Source: Mesostigma viride
Taxonomy: Eukaryota; Streptophyta; Mesostigmatophyceae; Mesostigmatales; Mesostigmataceae
DNA length: 28,590 nt
Assembly: GCA_009746045.1 (NCBI GenBank)
Contig: RPFO01000735.1
Coordinates: 1-28,590 of the forward strand
Direction of reading: 5' to 3'
The notes beneath the pieces were generated by a model that had not been told where the DNA came from, did not search any database, and was given only the letters and a program-made list of their open reading frames with translations. Within the stretch, counting starts at the first letter, position 1; each line of letters opens with the position of its first letter. Made by a program: the position numbers and the translations under genes. This document shows positions 10,247-20,355 of the stretch, piece after piece.

Positions 10247-11565
10247 CTCCAGTAGTAAGAGCGGGCTACTAGGTCCCGTACCCGTTTACCACCCTGATGA
10301 GCAGCTAAGTCATGCAACTCAAAGAGCAAGGAGGAGCGACAGATAGGAGGGACATACAGGCGCCATTGAGGGGGAGAATCGGCTATTTGCACATATAAAA
10401 ACCCACCTACAAATTTACAAGGGTGCTTGCCTAATTGTTGGGGAAGGGCTGCAATGGCAGCTAAAGCTTCCGGCTCAGTGGCCGTAAATCTACTAATAAG
10501 GCGTTCAAGATCAGAGGTAGGCATCGCTACAGAGGTATCCAGAACAGGTTTAAAGAGGTCTCCTACCGCCTTGCCAAAGAGAAGGGGAGGTCCTAGAGGG
10601 ACTATGTTATCATAAGACTTTCCTGACCTAGTCGCTATATGGCTAAGCGGTATGGAAATTTTATTTTTCCCCTCCCCCCCCACCGAGACCACAGGAAGGG
10701 CCTCACACGGGAGAGAGAGTCCTACGTGAGAAAGGAGATCAGGCATGCGAACAGCAGTATGAAAGAGATAGGCAGAGGATTCATCATCAGGTAGTTCACC
10801 ATAAGGGGTTACACCCATAGTAGTAGGAACTAGAGTAGTATTGAGAGCATCCAGGTCCTCGAAAAAGGAGTAATCTGCGCGACGGGAGAGTGCATCTGGT
10901 ACTATGTTATCTACACCATGAACATACTGAAGTTTAAAAGGGGAAAACTGTGCTAAAAACTCCATCCAGCGCGCTTGACGAGGGGTAAGGTTGGGTTGGG
11001 AGAGAAGATGGGAAAGGGGACGGTGATCCGTTTGAATAACTAATCTATAAGGATCTATCTCACAGGGTTCATTCAGGCAGACATCAAATTGAGCACCTTT
11101 AAGAAAGTGCTGCCACGCGTGGCAACAATACACCACCGCTAAGAGTTCCTGCTGGTGTACGGGATAGTTACGCTCCGCAGGGAGCATTGTCCTAGAGATA
11201 TACTCAATTGGCTGTAAGCCCTGACCCTGATCCTGGAGAAGGACGCCCCCGATAGCTACCTTACTAGCGTCTGTAGCTACCACAAAGGGTTTAGTAGTAT
11301 CCGGTAGGATGAGTACGGGAGGAGAGAGGAGTAGGGATTTTAGACACTGAAAAGCCGACTGACATTCACTACTCCAGACAAAGGGGATATCCTTCTTTAA
11401 TAAATGATTAATAGGGGCTGCTATAGTTGCGAAACGCGGGATAAAACGCCTATAGTAAGAGGCAATCCCTAGAAAACTACGTACACCTTTAACGTCGGTA
11501 GGGGTAGGCCATTCCTGAATTGACTTAGTTTTATCCGGGTCGGTAGCGACCCCGGCATCTGACAA
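10207..11565 (-). pseudogene. pol: pol fragment 3: RNase H and integrase H2C2 finger
   Basis: The 452-codon frame starts with the RT thumb/connection (SYYRRFIPRFATIAAPINHL, residues about 37-56). It then has RNase H motifs with catalytic-type acids in FVVATDAS (D99), HQQELLAVV (E140) and IQTDHRPL (D180). Near the C-terminus is an integrase zinc-binding start with two His (ELHDLAAHQGGKRVRDLVAR, followed by SYYW). The Cys pair and the whole DDE core that should follow are absent: about 10240 the sequence switches into the GC-rich unknown frame. The frame is offset from the preceding RT fragment by an apparent 1-base loss near 11580. Confidence 0.88.
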
Positions 11566-11573
11566 AACATGTC

Positions 11574-11918
11574 CTAAAAATGGTACACTCCTACCAGAAC
11601 AACTTTAGCACGGCGAGCCCACAAGGAATTTTCAGCCATTATCTCTAATACTTTCTTTAAAGCACGTAGGTGCGTTTCAAAATCAGGAGAGTAAATAAGG
11701 ATATCATCTAAGTAAGCTTGAGCACAAGAACGGTCATGCTCAGATAAAGAAACAGAGGAGAAGGACGGATCCTTTAAATCAGATGACACTTGAGGAAGGT
11801 GAGAATTACCCATAACAGGTCTAAGCACTTCATTCATTAACATTTGAAAAGAGGCAGGAGAGTTACAGAGTCTCATGGCCGCTACTCTAAACTGATAATG
11901 ACCAAAAAGGGGTAGCAA
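11574..11918 (-). pseudogene. pol: pol fragment 2: RT palm with YLDD
   Basis: This frame continues the reverse transcriptase after a one-base slip in a T-run (A-run on the plus strand, about 11913-11917). It carries FRVAAMRLCNSPASFQ and the catalytic YLDDILIYS (Y69-D72 of the fragment). Between the helix ending LRPVMG and YLDD lies an insertion of about 30 residues, rich in Ser, Asp and His; most gypsy RTs have only a few residues there. The frame ends at 11574, where a second slip leads into the RNase H fragment. RT of the element; acts in virus-like particles in the family. Confidence 0.88.
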
Positions 11919-13155
11919 AGGCGGTTTTATGGCAATCCTCAGGGGCTATACGCAGTTGCCAAAAACCATCCGCACAATCCAGTACCGTGAAACAAGTGGA
12001 ACCTTTAACCTTATTAAATATATCATCAATACGAGGTAGAGGGTATTTAGACTTCACAGTAATGTCATTTAACTTCCTATAATCAGTAACTAGGCGAAAC
12101 TTGCCATTTGGCTTAGGAACTAACAGGACACCAGCTGAGTAGGGGGAGTTACTAGGCTCTATCAATCCTGCTTCTAATAGTGACACTAAAATCTGTTTTA
12201 GTTCCTTTAACTCGGTAGGGCCCATTCTATACATCGGAGAGTGCGTAGGAACTGCACCGTCCTTAATAACTACACGGTGTAAAACAGAACGAGGAGGAGG
12301 ATAAGAAGGACTCTTTTCTTCAAAAACTTTGGAGGAATCTATCACAGCCATGTATCTTACTATTTCGTTTTCAGTATATCCCACTCCTATTGTATCCACT
12401 GTGTTTACATCTATATCCACACTATTATTAGTGATAGGTATCTCCTGTACTTCTAACTGAAGGAACATACATAATAAATATCCATATTCCTTTAATTCAG
12501 ATCGCAACTCATCATTGGACATTAATACTTCAGGTATAGGTCTTACAGGAGGATCAACAGGTGTAGGAGGAGTAATATCTACCAAGGATAAATTTTCTAC
12601 TTTATAATGACGTTCTGGTACCCAGTAAGAGCTATCTGGAAACCAAATGACCATGGTAACATAATTAATGGTAATCTTATTATCCTGGTGCCAATCTAAT
12701 CCTAGTAATACATCAGCGGTAGTGATAGGGCCTATAGTGGCCGTCAGGTTGACAGTACGTCCTTGTATGACCAGGGGAAGGGACACCGTACCCGGGGAAT
12801 GACTGGTGCGACCGTCAGCATAATGAACAGTGACAGGCTTGGTGTGAGGGATAGGGACTAGTTCTAAACGCCTAACTAGGGCCTCGCTCACAAAGGAGCT
12901 AGCCGCACCGCTATCCACTAACACACAGACATTCAAAAGTTCATCAGCATGCAAGAAGGGGTCTACAACAGTGTGGGGAACGGTTAAGCCACCATTCCAA
13001 AACATAAGAGGACGAACACGTAAGGGTAGGGATGATTCAGCTCCTACAGAAGTTATGAAAACAGGCAGGCAAAAATTATTATCTGGGGTACTATCTAAGG
13101 ACCTGTCCAGGTTACCCCCGGCTGACAGGCCTACTGTTCCCCCTCCCCCCCACAT
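11887..13155 (-). pseudogene. pol: pol fragment 1: protease and RT fingers
   Basis: The 422-codon frame contains a retropepsin active site, VCVLVDSGAASSFV (D81), and the N-terminal RT motifs GKFRLVTDYRKLNDITVK and FTVLDCADGFWQL (catalytic Asp at about residue 393). It ends in FATPF followed by out-of-frame residues, where the T-run slip occurs. Its start overlaps the end of the CCHC gag frame by about 44 bases in the +1 frame relative to gag, across the G-run at 13144-13151. Whether that is programmed +1 frameshifting or another indel cannot be told from one copy. Confidence 0.9.
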
Positions 13156-14905
13156 CCATTGGGACTAACCCCGAAGAAGTCCCTGGCGAAAAAGCCACTG
13201 CTGGAGGGTCGCGAGGGAGCGAAGAGGGTGCAGGAGCCTGATTATCATAGGGGAACCCTGAGGGTCCTGTCTGCACAACATTCAGCCTACTAGGGGTAGC
13301 TGAGGGAATGCGTCCTGGAGTGGGACGAATAGGAGCACGCTGAGGGGTACGAGGAGGGCGAGCATCGGGATGAGGGGGAGCACCAGAAAGGAACTTGGGG
13401 CACTCCGCCTTAAGATGGCCCACCTCATGACAATGATAACACGAGATGTGAGACACATCCAATGCAGATATATCTGTAACGCAAATATCGAATTCTTCTA
13501 CATATGCCTATTCTTCTTCAGGAGTGAGGACAAGGTTATGAACCCTAGTACACAAAGGAGCATGAGCATACATGCAATCAGCAACACGGAGGAGATGGGT
13601 AGGAAGAGGAGTGGTAAAGAAATCTGCTACTCTTTAATAGACGTTGTCGCACATGCTTGAGGGGCAGATCAGTGAAACGGTAGGCAGAGAACTGGCGTTT
13701 TACCTCACGTAATAAGGGTCTACTGAGGCCTTGAAGGAAACGAGCACGTACTTCTGCGCCCGACAAATCCCTAATTCGTACCATCTGTGCATCAAGTTCT
13801 TTCATATATTCCTTAAACGGTTTAGTACCTTGCTGCAAAGTACCAAAGGCTAATCTATCCTGCCAATCTGCATCAGGAGGAACTAAATGGCTCTCTAACC
13901 GCTAAAACAATCCTGCTACTGAGTTAGGGTAGGCATGAGAGGCCAAGGATTCACACTGGATGAGGTTGGCAAGCTCAGGGGTAATACAGGTAGTAAGATA
14001 GTGAGGGACTAAAACAGCATCAGAGAGACGCCATCTATTATGATTCTGCCACGACTCTGTGTTCTGGGTAAGCAACATAATAAAAGTGAAAAACTGTTGA
14101 GGGGTAGACTTGACATCCAGCTAATTGGGAAGGTTAGCAAAGAGGGGAAGAGCAGGAGGCTTAGGGGGATTCGAAGAGTCAGTTTTTCCCATAGGGCCAC
14201 TATCTTCCACTGCTACATAAGCGGGATAGAAGGAAGGAAGAGGAAAGGTTTTGGGTAGGGGTCGAGAAGGGGCCACCGTTTCAGACTGGTGCCCATAGGA
14301 GAAAGGAACAGTATATTGCTCACGAAGAGAGGAGTAGGCAAAATGATCATAATTTCTATCATCTAGGGGCATGGTGCTGAAATCACTATTACTTCTAAAT
14401 CAGCCACACGGGTAGGGACCTGGGCTGCCTCATAGGCCGTCTCAGGGTAGGACCAGGAAGCAGGTGGGTAAAATGGAACTGCACTAGGGCGCCCAGAGGG
14501 GCCGACAGGGGCAGAGGTACGACCCGTGTTAAAAGCAGGCATGGAAGGCACAGAGTGGGAAGGAGGCCTAGAAACATTGTTAGTTAGTGAGGACCTGCTA
14601 GAGGGTTGAGCCAAGGTTGCAGGAGGGGCAGGGGCCTGGTTCAAGGTAAGGGAAGGGTCATCACTAAATCTGACTTGCATACGTTGTTCATAGGTAGGAG
14701 GGGTAATTGAGGGACGACGGCGACCACCAGCAACAGGAGAAGGAGGTGAGGTACGCAGAATACCTTGAGGGGTGAGATGGTGTACCGTTTCCAAGGAGTC
14801 CCGTCGGTTACCACGAGTATTGTCATTGTTAGTGTTATTAGTATTATTATTATTATTATTATTATTGGTAGGTATAGGCGACATATCTCCACCCACTGGA
14901 TCCAT
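13112..14905 (-). pseudogene. gag: gag, multiply broken
   Basis: Gag starts at ATG 14905 with an Asn-repeat (about residues 15-27, from an ATT trinucleotide run at 14840-14862) and a Pro/Ser-rich segment. The frame breaks near 14363 and again near 14121, and an in-frame TAG lies near 13900. The capsid-like core is recognisable around 13640-13890 (QGTKPFKEYMKELDAQM, FLQGLSRPLLREVKRQF, RFTDLPLKHVRQRLL), typical of retrotransposon Gag. The C-terminal frame 13462-13112 holds one zinc knuckle, CYHCHEVGHLKAEC (C-x2-C-x4-H-x4-C), then a basic, Pro-rich tail. Gag would package element RNA; this copy cannot make an intact one without several frame corrections. Confidence 0.85.
14840..14862 (-). repeat. 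trinucleotide run encoding Asn tract
   Basis: A run of ATT on the plus strand (AAT on the coding strand) gives the poly-Asn stretch at the N-terminus of Gag. It is a local microsatellite inside coding sequence. Confidence 0.7.
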
Positions 14906-15002
14906 CTTTAATTACGTAAAGGAATAGGAATCTAGAAGAAAGCAACAAAGGAAAAAGGAAAAACCTTGAAGGTATGCAGCAGGAACAAAATTAAAATCAA
15001 TC

Positions 15003-15508
15003 CTTTTTAACAACAGTAATGGATAGGGAGCCAAACTCTAAGGTGAGAGGAGTATCTACACTAGAGGAGGATGACACCGTAGGACGAGGGGGAGATGGAG
15101 GTAGTGAAACCAAAACAAGGCTATCTACCGAAGGGCGAGCAAGAGGAGCAGGAAAAGAACGTCTTGGGGGTACAGCACCAGAGGTAGGGGCTGCAGGAAG
15201 GGTAGAAGTATAGTGACAGGGGGAGGACGTATTGGCTCACTGGCCCGTTGCTGGGCAGCCCTAACCTTAGGGGTATCAGTAGGGTTACCTTGTACCTTGA
15301 AGGCAGGGGTAGGGGAAGACCGATCAGGTTTCATAGGCAATAGTAGGCACTGATATGGGAGTCGTTGAAAGATGGCGCCCAAATGGTCGTCGATGACCAA
15401 CGCCGTAACTCCTACTGTGGGGTACAACACCAACCACAAGGGTCTAAACGTAGGCATATACATCCAAGCGTAAAAGAGAGTGGAAGGCGATGAACAACGT
15501 TCTAGCAT
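15003..15508 (-). pseudogene. leader ORF upstream of gag, one frame break
   Basis: Between the 5' LTR and gag, a frame opens at ATG 15508 (FYAWMYMPTFRPLWLVLYP near its start). It appears to change frame near 15200-15250 and continue as a Pro/Ser-rich segment ending SITVVKKD just before a stop at about 15003. The product would be about 165 residues. It has no domain I recognise. The N-terminal part is hydrophobic and aromatic. It could be an extra element ORF, an N-terminal gag extension joined by splicing, or chance. Pro/Ser composition similar to gag favours the first two. Confidence 0.35.
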
Positions 15509-16008
15509 CGGCGACTAGCCGAATCTATTCCAAGGCACTTTCCTATTCTAGCCGATTCCTAATGAACGGATAGGAGGCACTTGAGGTGGAGGAGGTCCTA
15601 CCTCTCCTCCCCCCCCACAAAGCATCTATGATGCTCGCCTAGAGCTAACGAGCATATAAGAAAACGCAGCAGCGTGCACGGAAAAGAGGTGTAGTCTAAA
15701 GGGACGCTAATCGTCCCACTATCCATCACTATTGAACCGTCAAACCCACTAGCTAACGTCAAACAGCACCCAGCAAGGAAATGCACAAACAGAAGGAAAA
15801 GGAAAAGGAACTAGCTACGTGAGGAGTTCATCCGCTTTGAGCAGGTCTAACGTCTAGGCAGGGCGTGTCCCGAATCGGGCAGCACTACCCCCCTAGCTTG
15901 ACGGCGACCCGCCCATTACCTGTCAAGAGGTTGTCTTCTTCTGTGCCCTGGCCGCGGAAGGCCTCTGGCGTATAGGGTTGCAAGGGAACTTCGTCGCGTC
16001 TACCTAAA

Positions 16009-16020
16009 CCTCCGCTACCA
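16009..16020 (-). other. primer binding site, initiator-Met tRNA type
   Basis: On the minus strand, one base after the 5' LTR, the sequence is TGGTAGCGGAGG. It is complementary to a tRNA 3' end of CCTCCGCTACCA form, close to eukaryotic initiator tRNA-Met (CCTCTGCTACCA in many species). Confidence 0.75.
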
Positions 16021-16021
16021 T

Positions 16022-16595
16022 TGTTACGTCCTGGCTCGACTCTATCCCAAACATCTCGCCTAACCTTACCTAAACTAGTGAGGAGGCACCTACCGAGGAG
16101 TGAGGAGCTATATTGGCTATAAGACCTAGGACGCGACGACGCTGCTTCTCAATGCATTCCCTTATAATACGCCATATACCGAATAAAACCAGGGTACTAC
16201 GAAGGAAACAATACTACACTGCCGTGACCCAAGCCTATATGTGTTAATTCATTTAACACACGCCGAGTGCCATTCACGAAGGACAACTGCTGCATAAATG
16301 ATCGCCGACAGGCGTGTATGCTCGGGCCGACATCGACCCTCGCACACAGGACCAACGCACGTCCACAAGGTTCACACGCAGGATAAAAGGACCACTACTA
16401 AAGTACGCAGCGCGGCGCGACTGCACCGAACCACCATACTGTACAAGTGCCACGTCACAAGGCCCGGTACCGACCGGCCAAAAGGTCCTTACTACACGTA
16501 AGCCTAGGAAAGTCAGCGAACTGCTCCGGAATGGCTGAGGCAACAAGGGACCTAATTTACGTCCGTAACAACAACAAAAGTTACGCGACGTAACA
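16022..16595 (-). repeat. 5' LTR of the gypsy element
   Basis: 574 bp with TGTTACG...CGTAACA ends, differing from 7346-7919 only at 16082 (G for T). It would contain the element promoter in the minus direction. A TATTATAAGG sequence on the minus strand within it is a possible TATA box. Confidence 0.95.
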
Positions 16596-17275
16596 CCTGC
16601 ATGCATACAAAGGAAGACAAGAAGATATTATCGGACTTGGGAACATGCCAAACACGCCCCTGGTAATAAACCCGCATTCTGCTAAGCGTATGTGTGTGCC
16701 ATTCTTGACATATGTAAATTAACAAAAAAAAGTATACCTTACCGAGACTACCAAACCGAGAACCGATCGACATCATGTGTGGGTGCATGGTCATGTGTAT
16801 TGGACAATTTGTGTGTGATTTCCTGTGAGCAAAAATATATGGCCATGTACAAAAAAGCAATCCGGCATGTAGTTCAGGTAGAGAACAACTTACAAAAACT
16901 TAAATGATACTACAATCAAATGCGAACAAATCAACAACATTGTTAGGTTGTTATTCATGTGTATAAAACATACATCACGATTCACCTGTCAAGTCCTCAA
17001 TGCAGGTCCGGGCATCTTCCCGAACACCAAGAGAGGAGCTTTGACCTCCCACCATGACGTCACGGTCTGCATGCATTCACAAAAAGACATTTATTTCAAA
17101 GGTTTTTATGTAAATTAGTTTAATGCAGTAGTAGATTCCTCAAAACCCGGCCTCTCCCCCAAGTTATAGATTTACTACCTCGCTTTCTCAAAGCTGGCCT
17201 ATCTCACGTTACCATAAATAGGTCCCAAGCGATCCCGAGCGTCATGTGAGCAAACCCTTGTGGTAAAGACTTTAC
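16596..17275. other. AT-rich spacer, nothing recognised
   Basis: Between the gypsy LTR and the minisatellites I find only short frames with no recognisable product and no clear RNA gene. Confidence 0.4.
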
Positions 17276-17535
17276 GTTAGTGCCCGTGCCCCTTTACTAA
17301 CGTTAGTGCCCAGCCCCCTCTGCTATCGTTAGTGCCCGTGCCCCTTTACTAACGATAGTGCCCAGCCCCCTCTGCTAACGTTAGTGCCCGTGCCCCTTTA
17401 CTAACGTTAGTGCCCAGCCCCCTCTGCTAACGTTAGTGCCCGTGCCCCTTCACTAACGTTAGTGCCCGTGCCCCTCTGCTAACGTTATTCCCGAGCCCCC
17501 TATGCTATCGCTAATTCCCGTGCCCCTTTATATTT
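17276..17535 (+). repeat. 26-bp minisatellite, ten units of two alternating types
   Basis: Ten head-to-tail 26-bp units start at 17276, 17302, 17328, 17354, 17380, 17406, 17432, 17458, 17484 and 17510 (last one partial). Units 1-7 strictly alternate between GTGCCCCTTTA and AGCCCCCTCTG centres, giving a 52-bp higher-order period. Most units begin GTTAG and end CTAAC, so each can form a small hairpin and each junction is the palindrome CTAACGTTAG. Confidence 0.92.
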
Positions 17536-17537
17536 GG

Positions 17538-19027
17538 ACCAGGAACACATCCCACAACTAGGCTCGACTATCCTACAACCAGGAACGTGTTTCCCACAAC
17601 CAGGAACGTGTTTCCCACAACCAGGAACGTGTTTCCCACAACCAGGAACGTGTTTCCCACAACCAGGAACGTGTTTCCCACAACCAGGAACGTGTATCCC
17701 ACAACCAGGAACGTGTTTCCCACAACCAGGAACGTGTTTCCCACAACCAGGAACGTGTTTCCCACAACCAGGAACGTGTTTCCCACAACCAGGAACGTGT
17801 ATCCTACAACCAGGAACGTGTTTCCCACAACCAGGAACGTGTTTCCCACAACCAGGAACAAGTATCCCACAACCAGGAACGTGTTTCCCACAACCAGGAA
17901 CGTGTTTCCCACAACCAAGAACAAGTATCCTACAACCAGGAACGTGTTTCCCACAACCAGGAACGTGTATCCCACAACCAGGAACGTGTATCCCACAACC
18001 AGGAACGTGTTTCCCACAACCAGGAACGTGTTTCCCACAACCAGGAACGTGTTTCCCACAACCAGGAACGTGTTTCCCACAACCAGGAACGTGTTTCCCA
18101 CAACCAGGAACGTGTTTCCCACAACGAGGAACAAGTATCCCACAACCAGGAACGTGTTTCCCACAACCAGGAACGTGTTTCCTACAACCAGGAACGTGTT
18201 TCCCACAACCAGGAACGTGTTTCCTACAACCAGGAACGTGTTTCCCACAACCAGGAACGTGTTTCCCACAACCAGGAACAAGTATCCTACAACCAGGAAC
18301 GTGTTTCCCACAACCAGGAACGTGTTTCCCACAACCAGGAACGTGTTTCCCACAACCAGGAACGTGTATCCTACAACCAGGAACGTGTTTCCCACAACCA
18401 GGAACGTGTTTCCCACAACCAGGAACGTGTATCCCACAACCAGGAACGTGTTTCCCACAACCAGGAACGTGTTTCCCACCACCAGGAACGTGTTTCCCAC
18501 AACCAGGAACGACTATCCCACAACCAGGAACGACTATCCCACAACCAGGAACGTGTATCCTACAACCAGGAACGTGTTTCCCACAACCAGGAACGTGTTT
18601 CCCACAACCAGGAAGAAGTATCCTACAACCAGGAACGTGTTTCCCACAACCAGGAACGTGTTTCCCACAACCAGGAACGTGTTTCCCACAACGAGGAACA
18701 AGTATCCCACAACCAGGAACGTGTTTCCCACAACCAGGAACGTGTTTCCTACAACCAGGAACGTGTTTCCCACAACCAGGAACGTGTTTCCCACAACCAG
18801 GAACGTGTATCCTACAACCAGGAACGTGTTTCCCACAACGAGGAACAAGTATCCCACAACAAGGAACGTGCATCCCACAACCAGGAACGTGTATCCCACA
18901 ACCAGGAACACATCCCACAACGAGGAACAAGTATCCCACAACCAGGAACGTGCATCCCACAACCAGGAACAAGTATCCCACAACAAGGAACACATCCCAC
19001 AACCAGGAACGTGTATCCCACAACCAG
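17538..19027 (+). repeat. 21-bp minisatellite, about 69 units
   Basis: The unit is ACAACCAGGAACGTGTTTCCC, repeated almost continuously. Variants replace the GTGTTT part with GTGTAT, ACAAGTAT or CGACTAT, and 18-bp ACACATCCC units occur at both ends of the array. Each unit contains GGAA-CGTGT-TTCC, a short hairpin. Blocks of variants recur in the same order (for example around 18118 and 18688), which shows duplication of multi-unit segments. Because 21 is a multiple of three, several frames stay open for about 500 codons; these are not credible genes. Confidence 0.95.
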
Positions 19028-19641
19028 TCGCGCAGTCGGTCTGAATGACTGGCATTATAACGAGCGTCATATTCGTCTCCGGCTTGGCAGTGCCGTCATC
19101 CTGCATACAAAAAGAACATTGGAGCCAGCACTTTCCCGCGGGTTGTAGCCGATATTCCTCCATGCAGCGATATTCACCAATGCGCTATCAATAAACAAGT
19201 CGACACCATCCGGTATGTAAAAAAAGCACGCTGCTGGCCACGACGGTCACGGCGATGATGAACGACAATAACAAGAACGCCTAATAGCAGGCGTCATACA
19301 AACTAGAACAGACTGGAACAACTACTTACCCGGTCGTCTGTGATCTTGACGCAGAGCCTGGTTTACAAGGAAGCGAGGGAAACCGGCCACTATGAGCACC
19401 CCTACTTAACCCACATAATGAAGGTTAGGAATCCTCCCCATCATGCTAACCGTAGACTCGGTGAAACGCCCCATGCTACAAATACGATAGCCCAGCAACG
19501 ACTACTTGCGGCCATCACCTTGTCCAGTTCTGGCTGGCTGTGCGGCGGTAATTTTACCAAGTTTAAAAATGTTACGCCGCACCAGTCTGTGCTTTTTTAC
19601 GTAGTACCAGTGTAGTGTAGAAATCTGCCAAAAGAGCAAAC
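19028..19641. other. spacer, nothing recognised
   Basis: This stretch between the minisatellite and the LSF2 upstream repeats holds only short unrecognised frames. Confidence 0.4.
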
Positions 19642-19699
19642 GCCCAAAGCCAACTTCCAAGACGCCCAAAGCCAAATTCCAAGACGCCCAAAGTGTGAC
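19642..19699 (+). repeat. 22-bp direct repeat, 2.6 units, upstream of LSF2
   Basis: GCCCAAAGCCAACTTCCAAG-AC occurs at 19642-19663, again with one change at 19664-19685, and partly at 19686-19699. It lies about 650 bp upstream of the preferred LSF2 start. Confidence 0.75.
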
Positions 19700-20091
19700 A
19701 CAAAGCCCAAAGGCGGGCGAGTCTGGCGCGGCGCCGGCCATTGGGCCCCGGAATAAGAAATACCGTGTGGATGAAGCTTGTACGCGTGCGAAAGATTTGT
19801 GGATGCGCCACGAAAATCCGCCTGCGCATTGTGAGCCAAGAATTCTGGGCGCGCCGATGGCGCGCGATCAAAATCTGGCCTGAGGATGAGCTCAAGCCAC
19901 GCGGAGCCCTCTTCCTGATCCAGTGACTGCCACGTCTTGTCGAGAAACACACATTCCAGACGGTTTCGTTGGCAGATACCAATGATCCCGTCAATCTGAC
20001 AGATTTGTAAAATGCTCGATCGGTCGGCAGACCACAAACTTGCGGCGCTAATGCACGCCCCCGTTCCCAGTTCCCGCCCGGGCTGGTCCAT

Positions 20092-20111
20092 AACCGTATT
20101 TAAGTACGGTT
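20092..20111. promoter_or_regulatory. palindrome with TATA-like core upstream of LSF2
   Basis: AACCGTA (20092-20098) and TACGGTT (20105-20111) form a perfect 7-bp inverted repeat around TTTAAG; TATTTAA at 20097-20103 is TATA-like. It lies 55 bp before the first in-frame ATG (20158) and about 250 bp before the preferred one (20356). A role as core promoter or factor site is inference. Confidence 0.35.
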
Positions 20112-20355
20112 CTGAGCACCGTTGGATAGTTGGGATTGACGAGAATTTTCGAATCTGATGTGGAAATTGAAGCTATTCTCTGCCTCGAATTTCGCGGTGC
20201 CGTCAGCTCCTCAAAATGGACAAGAACGTTTTGTGCCCCCATGCTCGACCAAGCAATCACGCACCACCCACGGTCATTCACCTAAACTTGTGCCGCGTAG
20301 CTTAGTTTCCGAGTTTTTACCCCAGACAAGCGGGCAACTTACCGGTATTTCAGCC

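Larger units (their letters stand above)
7346..16595 (-). mobile_element. Ty3/gypsy LTR retrotransposon, young but defective
   Basis: Seen: two 574-bp LTRs (7346-7919 and 16022-16595) differ by a single base by eye (T at 7406, G at 16082). A primer binding site lies beside the right LTR and a G-rich polypurine tract beside the left one, so the element reads on the minus strand. Internal order is leader ORF, gag with CCHC knuckle, protease, RT, RNase H and H2C2 finger, then a foreign-looking GC-rich frame. The RT-before-integrase order and the motifs assign it to Ty3/gypsy. The integrase catalytic core is missing and gag and pol carry several frame breaks. The flanks (ACTAG before 7346, CCTGC after 16595) show no target-site duplication. 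Confidence 0.92.

Noticed and set aside
9132-10346. 404-codon plus-strand frame, Gly/Ala/Arg-rich
   Set aside because: It is the antisense shadow of the GC-rich frame at 8289-10246 and has no motif of its own.
16298-16538. Short frames of 67-74 codons inside the LTR
   Set aside because: The same frames occur in the other LTR (7622-7862) because the LTRs are copies; there is no sign of coding.
17276-19027. CRISPR array
   Set aside because: The repeats are directly tandem with no unique spacers, and the context is eukaryotic.
17500-19048. Several frames of 200-500 codons on both strands
   Set aside because: They are all translations of the 21-bp minisatellite, which cannot create stops because its period is a multiple of three; there is no non-repetitive domain.
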